DNA of 64,000 nt from Rhodanobacter glycinis (GTDB taxonomy: Bacteria; Pseudomonadota; Gammaproteobacteria; Xanthomonadales; Rhodanobacteraceae): the NCBI RefSeq assembly GCF_900114325.1, contig NZ_FOSR01000004.1, forward strand, positions 97,550 to 161,549, written 5' to 3'. The notes under the pieces are model-generated. The model saw only the letters and a program-made list of their open reading frames with translations. It was not told the origin of the DNA and did not search any database. Both the position numbers and the translations under genes were made by a program. Below, piece by piece: positions 42,539 to 51,094 of the stretch; position 1 is the first letter of the stretch; each line of letters starts with the position of its first letter.

Positions 42539-45500
42539 GTGACCCATCCCATCCTCAGCCCTGAACTTCCCTCCAGCATCGCACCGGCCCGTGCGCGCAT
42601 CACCGCCGCCTGGCTGCGCGACGAAACCGAGGCGGTCAACGACCTGCTGGCCCAGGCCGACCTGCCCGAGGCGGAGCGCGAGCTCGTCGTGGAGCGTGCC
42701 GCCGCGCTGGTTTCGCGGGTACGCGCGCGCGCGAAGGACCAGAGCGTGGTCGAATCCTTCATGCGCCAGTACGACCTGTCCAGCGAGGAAGGCGTGCTGT
42801 TGATGTGCGTGGCCGAGGCGCTGCTGCGCATCCCCGACACCACCACCGCCGACAAGCTGATCCACGACAAGCTGGGCGATGCCGACTGGCGCAAGCACCT
42901 GGGCCGCAGCGAATCGCTGCTGGTCAACGCCTCCACCTGGGGTCTGCTGCTGACCGGTCGACTGATCAACATCGCCGACGGCACACGCGGCGACTTCAAT
43001 GGCGCGTTGCGCCGGCTGGTTACCCGCGTCGGCGGCCCGACCATTCGCGTGGCGGTGCGCCAGGCCATGCGCATCATGGGCTACCAGTTCGTGATGGGGC
43101 GCAGCATCGAGGAGGCGCTGGAACGCGCGGCGAAGAAGGAAAACAAGGCCTACCGCTACTCCTTCGACATGCTGGGCGAATCCGCGCTTACCGCGCATGA
43201 TGCCGAGCGCTACCAGCAGGCCTACCGCGACGCGATCGCCGCGCTCGGTGCCCATGGCCCCTACGCCAACCACACCGACGCCCCGTCGATCTCGGTGAAG
43301 CTGTCGGCGCTGTTCCCGCGCTACGAACTGGCCCAGCGCGAACGCGCCCGCACCACGCTCACCGAACGCCTGCTGGAGCTGTCGCAGCTTTCCATGAAGC
43401 ATGGCATCGCGCTGTCGGTCGACGCCGAGGAAGCGGACCGCCTCGAACTTTCGCTGGACATCATCGGCGACGTGTTCGCCCATCCCTCGCTGGAAGGCTG
43501 GAACGGCCTGGGCATCGTGGTGCAGGCCTATGCCAAGCGCACCCCGTTCGTGATCGACTGGCTGGTCGAGACCGCCATGCACGCCAAGCGTCGCTGGTAT
43601 GTCCGCCTGGTCAAGGGCGCGTACTGGGACGCGGAGATCAAGAAAGCGCAGGAACAGGGCCTCGGCGGCTACCCGGTCTACACCCGCAAGCCGAATACCG
43701 ACGTGTCCTACCTGGCTTGCGCGCGGCGCCTGTTCAATGCGGGCAGCGATCTCATCTATCCGCAGTTCGCCACCCACAACGCGCACACCATCGCCGCCGT
43801 GCACCACATCGCGCAGGGTCGCCCGTTCGAATTCCAGCGTCTGCACGGCATGGGCGTCGAACTGTATGCCGACGTGATCAGCGAGAAGACCTACCACGTG
43901 CCGTGCCGCGTCTACGCACCGGTCGGCTCGCACCAGGACCTGCTGCCGTACCTGGTGCGCCGCCTGCTCGAGAACGGGGCCAATACCAGCTTCGTCAACC
44001 GCATCGTCGACGAAAGCCTGTCGCCGCGCGAGCTGGTTGCCGACCCGTGCCAGACGGTCCGCGCGTTCGACTCCATCCCGCATCCGCGCATCCCGCTGCC
44101 GGCCACTCTTTACGGTGAACTTCGGAAGAATTCCATGGGCGTCAATTTTGCCAACGACAATGAACTGAACGACCTGGCCGAGGCGATCAATGCCCAGACC
44201 GGTCCGTGGACCGCCGGCCCGCTGGTGCCTGGCGCAAAAAGCACCGGCGCCTCGGTCGACGTCACCAACCCCGCCGATCGGCGCAACAAGATCGGCAGCT
44301 ACGTCACCGCCGACGAAGCCACGGTGGAAAAGGCCATGGCCAATGCCGCCGCCGCCAAGGACGGCTGGAACAACTTCCCGGTCACCAACCGCGCCGCCAT
44401 CCTCGATCACGCCGCCGACCAGCTCGAAGCGCGTCGCGCCGAGTTCATCGCGCTGTGCGTGCGCGAGGCCGGCAAGAGCCTGCCCGACGCGATCGCCGAG
44501 ATCCGCGAGGCCGCCGACTTCCTGCGCTACTACGCCACCATGGCGCGGCGCCTGTTCACCGAGCCCGAACTGCTGCCCGGCCCCACCGGCGAAACCAACC
44601 AGCTGTTCCTCGAAGGCCGCGGCGTGTTCGTCGGCATCAGCCCGTGGAACTTCCCGCTGGCGATCTTCATCGGCCAGGTTGCCGCCGCGCTCGCCGCCGG
44701 CAACACGGTCATCGCCAAGCCGGCCGAGCAGACCAGCCTGATCGGTCATCTGGCCACCCAGTTGCTGCACGAGGCCGGGATTCCCAAGGACGTGCTGCAA
44801 TTCGTGCCGGGCGACGGCGCCACCGTCGGCGCCGCGCTGACCCGCGACCCGCGCGTGGCCGGTGTGGTGTTCACCGGTTCCACCGACACTGCCTGGGCGA
44901 TCAACCGTGCGCTGGCCGCACGCAATTCGCAGATCGCCGTGCTGATCGCCGAGACCGGTGGCCAGAACGCGATGATCGCCGACTCCTCTGCCTTGCCCGA
45001 GCAGATCGTCAAGGACGTGATCGCCTCGGCGTTCCAGTCTGCCGGCCAGCGTTGCTCGGCCGCGCGCGTGCTGTACATCCAGGACGACATTGCCGACAAG
45101 GTGATCGAGATGCTGGCCGGCGCGATGGCCGAACTGAAAATCGGCGACCCGGGCCTGCTTTCCACCGATGTCGGCCCGGTCATCGACGAGGACGCCAAGG
45201 CCATCCTGGTCGAGCACGCCGCGCGCATGGACAAGGTGGCGAAGAAAATCGGCGAAGCACCGATGGATCCGGAGCACACCGCGCACGGCACCTTCTTCGC
45301 CCCGCGCGCGTATGAAATCCCCTCGCTCGATACGCTGACCCGCGAGATCTTCGGCCCGGTGCTGCACGTGATCCGCTGGAACGCCAAGGATCTCAACCAG
45401 GTCATCGACGCCATCAACGCCACCGGCTACGGCCTGACCCTGGGCATCCACAGCCGTATCGACGCCACCGTCGACTACATCAGCCGGCACGCCCGCGTCG

Positions 45501-45694
45501 GCAACTGCTACGTCAACCGCAACCAGATCGGCGCGGTGGTCGGCGTGCAGCCGTTCGGCGGCGAAGGCCTGTCCGGCACCGGCCCGAAGGCCGGCGGCCC
45601 GCACTACCTGCTGCGTTTCGCCGGCGAGCGCACGCTGACCATCAACACCACCGCCTCCGGCGGCAACGCCTCGCTGCTGACCATCGGCGAGTAG
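42539..45694 (+). CDS. putA: Bifunctional proline dehydrogenase / L-glutamate gamma-semialdehyde dehydrogenase
   Basis: This enzyme converts proline to glutamate in two steps: FAD-dependent proline dehydrogenase, then NAD-dependent P5C dehydrogenase. It has 1051 residues. The proline dehydrogenase barrel spans ~100-500 (YRYSFDMLGESALT, then FDS-containing C-terminus). The dehydrogenase has ETGGQNAMIAD and the catalytic Cys839 (SAGQRCSAARV). No N-terminal ribbon-helix-helix DNA-binding domain is visible, so it is an enzyme and not an autorepressor. GTG at 42539 is preferred; a TACAAT -10-like box at 42491 lies 48 bases upstream. A hairpin follows the stop. Confidence 0.95.
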   Translation: MTHPILSPELPSSIAPARARITAAWLRDETEAVNDLLAQADLPEAERELVVERAAALVSRVRARAKDQSVVESFMRQYDLSSEEGVLLMCVAEALLRIPDTTTADKLIHDKLGDADWRKHLGRSESLLVNASTWGLLLTGRLINIADGTRGDFNGALRRLVTRVGGPTIRVAVRQAMRIMGYQFVMGRSIEEALERAAKKENKAYRYSFDMLGESALTAHDAERYQQAYRDAIAALGAHGPYANHTDAPSISVKLSALFPRYELAQRERARTTLTERLLELSQLSMKHGIALSVDAEEADRLELSLDIIGDVFAHPSLEGWNGLGIVVQAYAKRTPFVIDWLVETAMHAKRRWYVRLVKGAYWDAEIKKAQEQGLGGYPVYTRKPNTDVSYLACARRLFNAGSDLIYPQFATHNAHTIAAVHHIAQGRPFEFQRLHGMGVELYADVISEKTYHVPCRVYAPVGSHQDLLPYLVRRLLENGANTSFVNRIVDESLSPRELVADPCQTVRAFDSIPHPRIPLPATLYGELRKNSMGVNFANDNELNDLAEAINAQTGPWTAGPLVPGAKSTGASVDVTNPADRRNKIGSYVTADEATVEKAMANAAAAKDGWNNFPVTNRAAILDHAADQLEARRAEFIALCVREAGKSLPDAIAEIREAADFLRYYATMARRLFTEPELLPGPTGETNQLFLEGRGVFVGISPWNFPLAIFIGQVAAALAAGNTVIAKPAEQTSLIGHLATQLLHEAGIPKDVLQFVPGDGATVGAALTRDPRVAGVVFTGSTDTAWAINRALAARNSQIAVLIAETGGQNAMIADSSALPEQIVKDVIASAFQSAGQRCSAARVLYIQDDIADKVIEMLAGAMAELKIGDPGLLSTDVGPVIDEDAKAILVEHAARMDKVAKKIGEAPMDPEHTAHGTFFAPRAYEIPSLDTLTREIFGPVLHVIRWNAKDLNQVIDAINATGYGLTLGIHSRIDATVDYISRHARVGNCYVNRNQIGAVVGVQPFGGEGLSGTGPKAGGPHYLLRFAGERTLTINTTASGGNASLLTIGE

Positions 45695-45704
45695 GCGGCA
45701 TCGA

Positions 45705-45733
45705 GGGCTTTCTTCGGCGCACGAGGAAAGCCC
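45705..45733 (+). terminator. Hairpin after putA, possible terminator
   Basis: GGGCTTTC and GAAAGCCC form an eight-base perfect stem with a 13-base loop, ten bases after the putA stop. No U run follows on the plus strand, and on the minus strand (toward the ArsR gene end) it is also not T-rich. It may be a 3' end stabiliser instead. Confidence 0.35.
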
Positions 45734-45779
45734 GTTCGCTTTCGTGGGCGTCGGCAGCGACCACCTGCCGACGGCACGT

Positions 45780-46166
45780 TCAACGTTTCCCGGCCTTCTT
45801 CGCCGCGACCTTGCGTCGTGGCGTGCCCGGTGGCGGCGTGTCGCCAGCCTGCACCTGATGTGCACGGAGGATGGCGGGAATCAGGCCGGGAAAGCGCTGC
45901 TCGATCTCCTCGCAGCGCGTGGTATTGCGCATTTCCACCCCGCAACGTTCGCTACGGACCAGGCCGGCCTCGCGCAACGCACGGAAGTGCTGCGACAGCG
46001 TTGATTTCGGAATCGTGCGGTCGCTGACCTGCTGGAATGCCGTGCAGGTCGCCCCGCCGCGACAGGCCAGCCCGGCATAAATGGACGCACGCACGGGGTC
46101 CGACAAGGCATGGAGAATGCCTTCCACGGTGATGTCGTCAATCGAAGGGTGGATCAAGGGGCGCAT
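45780..46166 (-). CDS. ArsR-type helix-turn-helix regulator
   Basis: A 128-residue regulator with a winged helix: HALSDPVRASIYAGLAC, then KSTLSQHFRALREAGLVRSER, which is the typical recognition region of ArsR/SmtB repressors. Two Cys (CRGGATC near residue 40) could sense metal or oxidation, but the classic CxC metal motif is absent. The C-terminal tail is rich in Lys/Arg. It diverges from a short-chain dehydrogenase gene with about 100 bases between the start codons, which contain a -35/-10 promoter and a palindrome, so it probably represses that gene. Confidence 0.9.
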   Translation of the reverse strand: MRPLIHPSIDDITVEGILHALSDPVRASIYAGLACRGGATCTAFQQVSDRTIPKSTLSQHFRALREAGLVRSERCGVEMRNTTRCEEIEQRFPGLIPAILRAHQVQAGDTPPPGTPRRKVAAKKAGKR

Positions 46167-46182
46167 GCGTGCAGTTTACCCC

Positions 46183-46218
46183 TTGACGGCAGGTTCTATA
46201 GTTCATATATCCTGAACT
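46183..46218 (+). promoter_or_regulatory. Promoter with overlapping operator of the short-chain dehydrogenase gene
   Basis: TTGACG (46183-46188) and TATATC (46206-46211) are 17 bases apart. The palindrome AGTTCA-N7-TGAACT (46200-46218) surrounds the -10 element, so a repressor bound there would block RNA polymerase. The neighbouring ArsR-type regulator is the natural candidate to bind. Adjacent AT-rich sequence (GAACTAACC) may contain a second half-site. Confidence 0.65.
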
Positions 46219-46266
46219 ACGGTAATTAAGAACTAACCCTCCCCCACCCCGCAAGGATCCACCCCC

Positions 46267-47013
46267 ATGAGCAAGCTTGAAGGCAAGACCGCCCTCGTTA
46301 CCGGCGCTTCCAAAGGCATTGGTGCCGCCATCGCCAAGGCGCTCGCCGCCGAAGGTGCCGCCGTCGTCGTGAACTACGCCTCCAGCAAGGCTGGCGCCGA
46401 TGCCGTGGTAGCCGAAATCACCCAGGCCGGCGGCAAGGCAATCGCCGTGCAAGGCAACATCGCCGATGCCGCCGATGCGCAGTCCGTCGTCACGCAGACG
46501 GTCGAGAAATTCGGTCGCCTGGACATCCTCGTCAACAACTCCGGCGTCTACGAGTTCGCCCCGATCGAGGACATCAGCGAGCCGCACTACCGCAAGCAAT
46601 TCGACGTCAACGTGCTGGGCCTGCTGCTGGTTACCCAGGCGGCAGCGAAGCATCTGCGCACGGGTGCCAGCATCATCAATATCGGCTCGGTGGTCTCCCG
46701 CGTCACCCCACCCGGTTCGGCGGTGTATACGGCCACCAAGGCCGCCGTGGAAGGCATTACCGGCGCGCTCGCGCGCGAGCTGGGTCCGCGTGGCATCCGC
46801 GTCAATGCATTGAACCCCGGCATGGTGGAGACGGAAGGCGCTCGCGCCGCCGGCTTCATCGGTTCCGACTTCCAGGCCCAGATCGTCGCCCAGACGCCGC
46901 TGGGCCGCATTGGCCAGCCGCAGGACATCGCCGCCATCGCCGTGTTCCTGGCCTCCGATGATGCCGGTTGGCTGAGCGGCGAAAAGCTTTACGCCAGTGG
47001 CGGCATGCGCTGA
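46267..47013 (+). CDS. Short-chain dehydrogenase/reductase, FabG-like
   Basis: A 248-residue NAD(P)-dependent oxidoreductase. Motifs: TGASKGIG at the start (cofactor binding), NNSG near residue 90, catalytic Ser in NIGSVVS, then YTATK with the catalytic Tyr and Lys near residues 155-159, and a PG motif after (NALNPGMVETEG). The family is broad and the substrate is unknown; general function is reduction of a carbonyl. It is controlled in all likelihood by the divergent ArsR-type protein. GCAAGGATCC is found before the ATG at 46267, giving a weak ribosome site. Confidence 0.9.
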   Translation: MSKLEGKTALVTGASKGIGAAIAKALAAEGAAVVVNYASSKAGADAVVAEITQAGGKAIAVQGNIADAADAQSVVTQTVEKFGRLDILVNNSGVYEFAPIEDISEPHYRKQFDVNVLGLLLVTQAAAKHLRTGASIINIGSVVSRVTPPGSAVYTATKAAVEGITGALARELGPRGIRVNALNPGMVETEGARAAGFIGSDFQAQIVAQTPLGRIGQPQDIAAIAVFLASDDAGWLSGEKLYASGGMR

Positions 47014-47309
47014 GCGTTGGTGAACCATTGAAACGCCCGGCGCGACCATGGAGGGCCGAACGCGAAGCAGCCCCACCAGTGACTGTTTCGCGCCGGCGCG
47101 TACGGACATGCCCCGGGCGCGCCGATGGAGATGCCACGAGAGGTGGGATTGCCACAGGCCCGGGTAACTGTCAGAGCTGCCGCCATGGGCTGCCGCACGA
47201 CACTTCGCGGCCCGCTTGTGCAATGCGCAAGCGGTTCGCGGCGCATGCGTGGTAGAAAAGGGGGGAACGCCGGCCACGCCCGGCCCGCCTGTGTCGGAGC
47301 AATCGCACC
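47014..47309. other. Intergenic region upstream of the AraC gene
   Basis: About 300 bases with no supportable gene on either strand. Short frames here are fragments of GC-rich noise. The promoter of the downstream AraC regulator should lie here but no convincing -35/-10 pair was identified. Confidence 0.4.
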
Positions 47310-48404
47310 ATGGCACGTCCCGCCGCTCTGCTCGATCCGTCCCGTGCCAGTGCCGCCGCGCTGGTGGCGGATGATCCGCGCTTCACCGCCGCCGAGTTTC
47401 CCTCGAACAAGCTGCTCTACCTGAGCCAGCTGGCAGACGAACGTGGCATCGACTGTCGCGCGTGGTTCGCCGGGTTGTCGCTGAATCGCGCGCAATTGGC
47501 CGATCCGGCACTGCGCGTGTCCTATCGCCAGGCCAGCAGTTTCGTGCGGCGCGCACTGGCAGCGCTGGCCAATGCCGGCGTGCCGGATGCCGGCCTGCGC
47601 ATCGGCCGCCAGGGTACGGTGGGCGGTTTCGGCCTGCTCGGGCTGGCGATGATGACCTCGCGCACCTTCGGCGAGGCGATGCAGTCGGGCATCCAGTACC
47701 ACAAGATCTGCGGCTGCCTGCTCGACCTCGCCTTCGAAGTGGTCGACGAAGGTACGGTGGCGCTGGTCGCCACGCCGCAGTTCGGTGACGTCGAGTTGCT
47801 GCCGTTCTTCTGCGAGGAGCTGTTTGCCAGTTCCACCATGATCGCGCGCGAGCTGGTCGGTTCCGAGCTGGCGCCGCTACGCGTGGAGCTGGGCTATCCG
47901 CGTCCCGCCTATGCCGACGCCTATGCCGAACTGTTCCGCTGCGAACTGCGCTTCGGCGCGCCGCAATGCCGCTTGCTGATCGAGACAAGCTGGCTGGCCC
48001 GACCGTTGCCCGGCTACAACCCGCTCACCGCGAAACAGGCGCTGGCGCTGTGTGCACAGCAACGCACGCCGGACGGTGGCGAACCGCACCAGGAAATCGT
48101 CGCAGCGGTGGAACGCCTGTTGCGCAACCAGTTGCGCGAGCAACCGAAGCTCAACGACGTGGCGCACACGCTCAACCTCAGCGAACGCTCGTTGCGCCGC
48201 AAGCTGGCCGAGAGCGGCCGCATCTTCCGCGAGATCCACGACCGCGTGCGCGCCGAGCGCGCGCTGCAACTGCTGCAGGCCGGCAGCCTGAGCGTCGCCG
48301 CCATCGGCAGCGAAGTCGGCTTCAGCGACCCGCGCGAATTCCGCCGCGCGTTCAAGCGCTGGACCGGCATGGCGCCGCGGGAAGCACGCCGCACTACCGC
48401 TTGA
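47310..48404 (+). CDS. AraC family regulator with arabinose-binding-like N-terminal domain
   Basis: A 364-residue regulator. The N-terminal ~200 residues resemble the effector-binding domain seen in OruR/FtrA-like AraC proteins (RIGRQGTVGGFGLLGLAMMTSRTFGEAM). The C-terminal ~100 residues are the paired helix-turn-helix (LNDVAHTLNLSERSLRRKLA and the segment VAAIGSEVGFSDPREFRRAFKRWTG). It precedes, in the same direction, the beta-helix/cytochrome/TonB/aldehyde dehydrogenase cluster, separated by a REP-type palindrome and about 200 bases. It is the likely activator of that cluster in response to its substrate. Confidence 0.9.
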   Translation: MARPAALLDPSRASAAALVADDPRFTAAEFPSNKLLYLSQLADERGIDCRAWFAGLSLNRAQLADPALRVSYRQASSFVRRALAALANAGVPDAGLRIGRQGTVGGFGLLGLAMMTSRTFGEAMQSGIQYHKICGCLLDLAFEVVDEGTVALVATPQFGDVELLPFFCEELFASSTMIARELVGSELAPLRVELGYPRPAYADAYAELFRCELRFGAPQCRLLIETSWLARPLPGYNPLTAKQALALCAQQRTPDGGEPHQEIVAAVERLLRNQLREQPKLNDVAHTLNLSERSLRRKLAESGRIFREIHDRVRAERALQLLQAGSLSVAAIGSEVGFSDPREFRRAFKRWTGMAPREARRTTA

Positions 48405-48412
48405 GATGCTGT

Positions 48413-48479
48413 AGGAGCGCACCCTGTGCGCGATGCCCTTTAATCGAGGTGAAAAGCATCGCGCACAGGGTGCGCTCCT
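48413..48479. repeat. REP-type palindromic repeat
   Basis: Two perfect 24-base arms (48413-48436 and 48456-48479) begin AGGAGCGCACCCTGTGCGCG and end symmetrically with a 19-base AT-rich loop between. This is the large single-copy palindrome style of REP elements in Rhodanobacter-like Xanthomonadales, with a GTAGGAGCGC foot. It lies 9 bases after the AraC stop, where it may protect or end the transcript. The 200 bases from here to the next start contain nothing else that is recognisable. Confidence 0.85.
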
Positions 48480-48606
48480 GCAGAAACTCTTCCACACTGG
48501 CCGCTTTACCCCCCTCCCATCGACCGCTTTGCCCTCCCATCACGCATCAGATTGCGTGACAGTGGCAGCATCTGACGATGCCGTTCGAATGGGGAGTTCA
48601 ACGATC

Positions 48607-49845
48607 ATGCGCAAGACACTCATCACGATTGCCCTGGCCACCGCGCTGGCCGGTTGCGGCAGCGACCACGCGCCGGCTCCGCAAAACCAGACCGATGCCA
48701 GCTTCGAGGCGAAGCTGCAGGAGCAGCTGCTGGATGCCAAGCCCGGCAGCGTGATCGACATTCCCGCCGGCCATTATTCGCTCAAGCGCGGTCTCAGCCT
48801 GCGCACCGACGGCGTCACCATCAAGGGTGCCGGCATGGACAAGACGGTGCTGTCGTTCAAGGGCCAGGTGGTGGGGCCGGAAGGCCTGCTGGTGAACGCC
48901 AACGACTTCACCATCGAGAACCTGGCGATCGAAGACACCAAGGGCGACGGGCTGAAGATCAACCACGGCAAGAACATCACCATCCACGGCGTGCGCGTGG
49001 AGTGGACCGGCCACACCAAGACCAGCAATGGCCCGTACGGCATCTACCCGGTGAAGACGCAGAACGTGCTGATCGAGGACTCGGTGGCGATCGGCGCATC
49101 CGATTCGGGCATCTACGTGGGCCAGTCCAACAACATCATCGTGCGCAACAACCGCGTCGAGCGGAACCCGGCCGGCATCGAGATCGAGAACTCGGTGGAC
49201 GCCGACGTCTACGGCAACACCGCCACCAACAACTCCGGCGGCATCCTGGTGTTCAACATGCCGGACCTGCTGATGGAAGGCCATTCCACCCGCGTGTTCA
49301 AGAACAAGGTGATCGGCAACAACCACGACAATTTCGCGGCGAACGGTTCGGCCGTCGCCAGCGTGCCGCCCGGTTCCGGCGTGGTGGTGAACTCCAACGA
49401 CAAGGTGGAGATCTTCGACAACGACATTGCCGACAACAAGACGGCCAACATCATCATCTCCAGCTTCTACTCCACCAATTACTCCAGCCGCCTAGGCGTG
49501 GCGGCCGACTACAACCCGTATCCGAAGGGCATCTTCGTCTACGGCAACCGCCTGAAGGGTGGCGGCGATTCGCCCAGCGGGCTGGAATTCAAGACGCTGA
49601 AGACCATGGTCTACGGCATCACCGGCCACTTCCCCGACGTATTGTGGGATGGCTATGCCGACCCGAAGGGCAAGGTAAACGGCCAGGTGCCGGCGGACGA
49701 TCGCATCTGCATCCAGGACGTCAGCGGCGTGCTCGATGCCGACGGGCCGGACGGCTACAAGCACCCCAGCACCGACATGAAGCCGTTCCAGTGCACGCTG
49801 CCGAAGCTGCCGGCGGTGGTCCTCAATCCCGAACCGAAAATCTGA
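48607..49845 (+). CDS. Parallel beta-helix lipoprotein
   Basis: A 412-residue protein with a lipoprotein signal ([13 protein letters not shown], lipidated Cys near 17). From about residue 50 to 330 it consists of regular turns of the right-handed beta-helix kind, with [19 protein letters not shown] and [20 protein letters not shown] repeated in stacks, as in pectate-lyase-like and TIGR03805-type proteins. It is joined to the downstream diheme cytochrome gene by four bases, which is the known genomic pairing of this family with SO_2930-type cytochromes. It may bind a polymer or a hydrophobic substrate; catalytic residues are not evident. Confidence 0.85.
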   Translation: MRKTLITIALATALAGCGSDHAPAPQNQTDASFEAKLQEQLLDAKPGSVIDIPAGHYSLKRGLSLRTDGVTIKGAGMDKTVLSFKGQVVGPEGLLVNANDFTIENLAIEDTKGDGLKINHGKNITIHGVRVEWTGHTKTSNGPYGIYPVKTQNVLIEDSVAIGASDSGIYVGQSNNIIVRNNRVERNPAGIEIENSVDADVYGNTATNNSGGILVFNMPDLLMEGHSTRVFKNKVIGNNHDNFAANGSAVASVPPGSGVVVNSNDKVEIFDNDIADNKTANIIISSFYSTNYSSRLGVAADYNPYPKGIFVYGNRLKGGGDSPSGLEFKTLKTMVYGITGHFPDVLWDGYADPKGKVNGQVPADDRICIQDVSGVLDADGPDGYKHPSTDMKPFQCTLPKLPAVVLNPEPKI

Positions 49846-49849
49846 GCGC

Positions 49850-50995
49850 ATGCTGGTGAAATTCGCAAAATACTCTGCATTGTTGGCGCTGGCACTGCTG
49901 GCCGGCTGCCATCGCGGCATGCCGGCGGTGGCGTTCCATGCCGACGGCCAGCCGGCGAAACTGAGCGACTGGCATATCGTCGAAGCTCGTGACGGCAAGC
50001 TCGAACTCAACACCGGCGTGGTGCCGTACGGACTCAACACGCACCTGTTCACCGACTACGTGCACAAGCTGCGCACGATCTGGATGCCCAAGGGCACCAC
50101 GGCGAAGTACACCAAGGACGGTCCGTTCGACTTTCCGGTCGGCACCGTGGTCAGCAAGACCTTCTATTACCCGCGCGCCGGGGACGGCAAGTTCACCGAC
50201 GTGGCGCGCACCTTGCGCTATGACGGCGACTCCGCCGGGCTGGGCCTGAACTTGGCCACCGTACACCTGATCGAGACCCGCCTGCTGGTACGTCGCAAGG
50301 ACGGCTGGGCGCCACTCACCTACGTGTGGAACGACGCGCAGACCGAAGCCACCCTCGCCCGCACCGGCGCAGTGGAACCACTGACCCTGGTCGATGCCCA
50401 GGGCGGCCGCGAGGATTTCAACTACGTGGTGCCCGACGAGGGGCAATGCGTGACCTGCCACGAGGCCAACATGATCAGCCGCAAGATCCAGCTGATCGGC
50501 CCGCAGGCGCGCCACATGAACCGGGATTACGACTACGGCAAGGGTCCGCAGAACCAGCTGACCTACCTGGCTTCCATCGGCTACCTCAGCGATCTGCCGA
50601 AGATGGCCGACATTCCGCACGATGCCAACTGGCGCGACCCGAGTGCCTCGCTCGACGCGCGCGCCCGGGCCTACCTCGATATCAACTGTGCGATGTGCCA
50701 CAACCCGAATGGCGTGGCCAACGTCACTGGCCTGTCGCTCGGCTACAACACGCCGGAAACCCATCACATGGGCATCTGCAAGTCGCCCGAGGCGGCGGGC
50801 CCGGGTACCGGTGGGCGCTTGTTCGACATCGTACCGGGCAAGCCTGACGACTCGATCCTGATGCACCGCATGGCCTCGACCCGGCCGGGCGTGATGATGC
50901 CGGAAATCGGCCGCAGTACGGTGGATCGCGAGGGCACGGCATTGATCCGCTCGTGGATCCTGTCGCTGAAAGGGGATTGCACCATCGTGCACTGA
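49850..50995 (+). CDS. Diheme c-type cytochrome lipoprotein (SO_2930/HNE_0200 family)
   Basis: A 381-residue exported protein with lipobox LALALLAGC. Two heme-attachment motifs CVTCH (200-204) and CAMCH (280-284) are present and are spaced as in the SO_2930 family, whose function is unknown. The N-terminal part (~30-190) is a separate beta domain with ARDGKLELNTGVVPY and a segment of Phe/Tyr-rich strands. It follows the beta-helix gene by four bases and could pass electrons from an exported oxidoreductase step. A Met (IGRSTVD before a Gly-Thr region) could serve as distal ligand but this is not certain. Confidence 0.9.
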   Translation: MLVKFAKYSALLALALLAGCHRGMPAVAFHADGQPAKLSDWHIVEARDGKLELNTGVVPYGLNTHLFTDYVHKLRTIWMPKGTTAKYTKDGPFDFPVGTVVSKTFYYPRAGDGKFTDVARTLRYDGDSAGLGLNLATVHLIETRLLVRRKDGWAPLTYVWNDAQTEATLARTGAVEPLTLVDAQGGREDFNYVVPDEGQCVTCHEANMISRKIQLIGPQARHMNRDYDYGKGPQNQLTYLASIGYLSDLPKMADIPHDANWRDPSASLDARARAYLDINCAMCHNPNGVANVTGLSLGYNTPETHHMGICKSPEAAGPGTGGRLFDIVPGKPDDSILMHRMASTRPGVMMPEIGRSTVDREGTALIRSWILSLKGDCTIVH

Positions 50996-51094
50996 GCCGC
51001 GCCACGCCAAGGCCTGTCGCAGCAAAGCCACGAAATGATCCGTCGCGTGTCGGCATGGCCACCACGCGACACGATGCCAAGGGGAGAACTTCGG

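Noticed and set aside
42416-45865. A 1149-codon open frame on the strand opposite putA
   Set aside because: It is antisense to a gene with clear enzymatic motifs; the amino acid mix is rich in Arg, Gly and Val with no domain. GC-rich third codon positions leave few stops in this frame.
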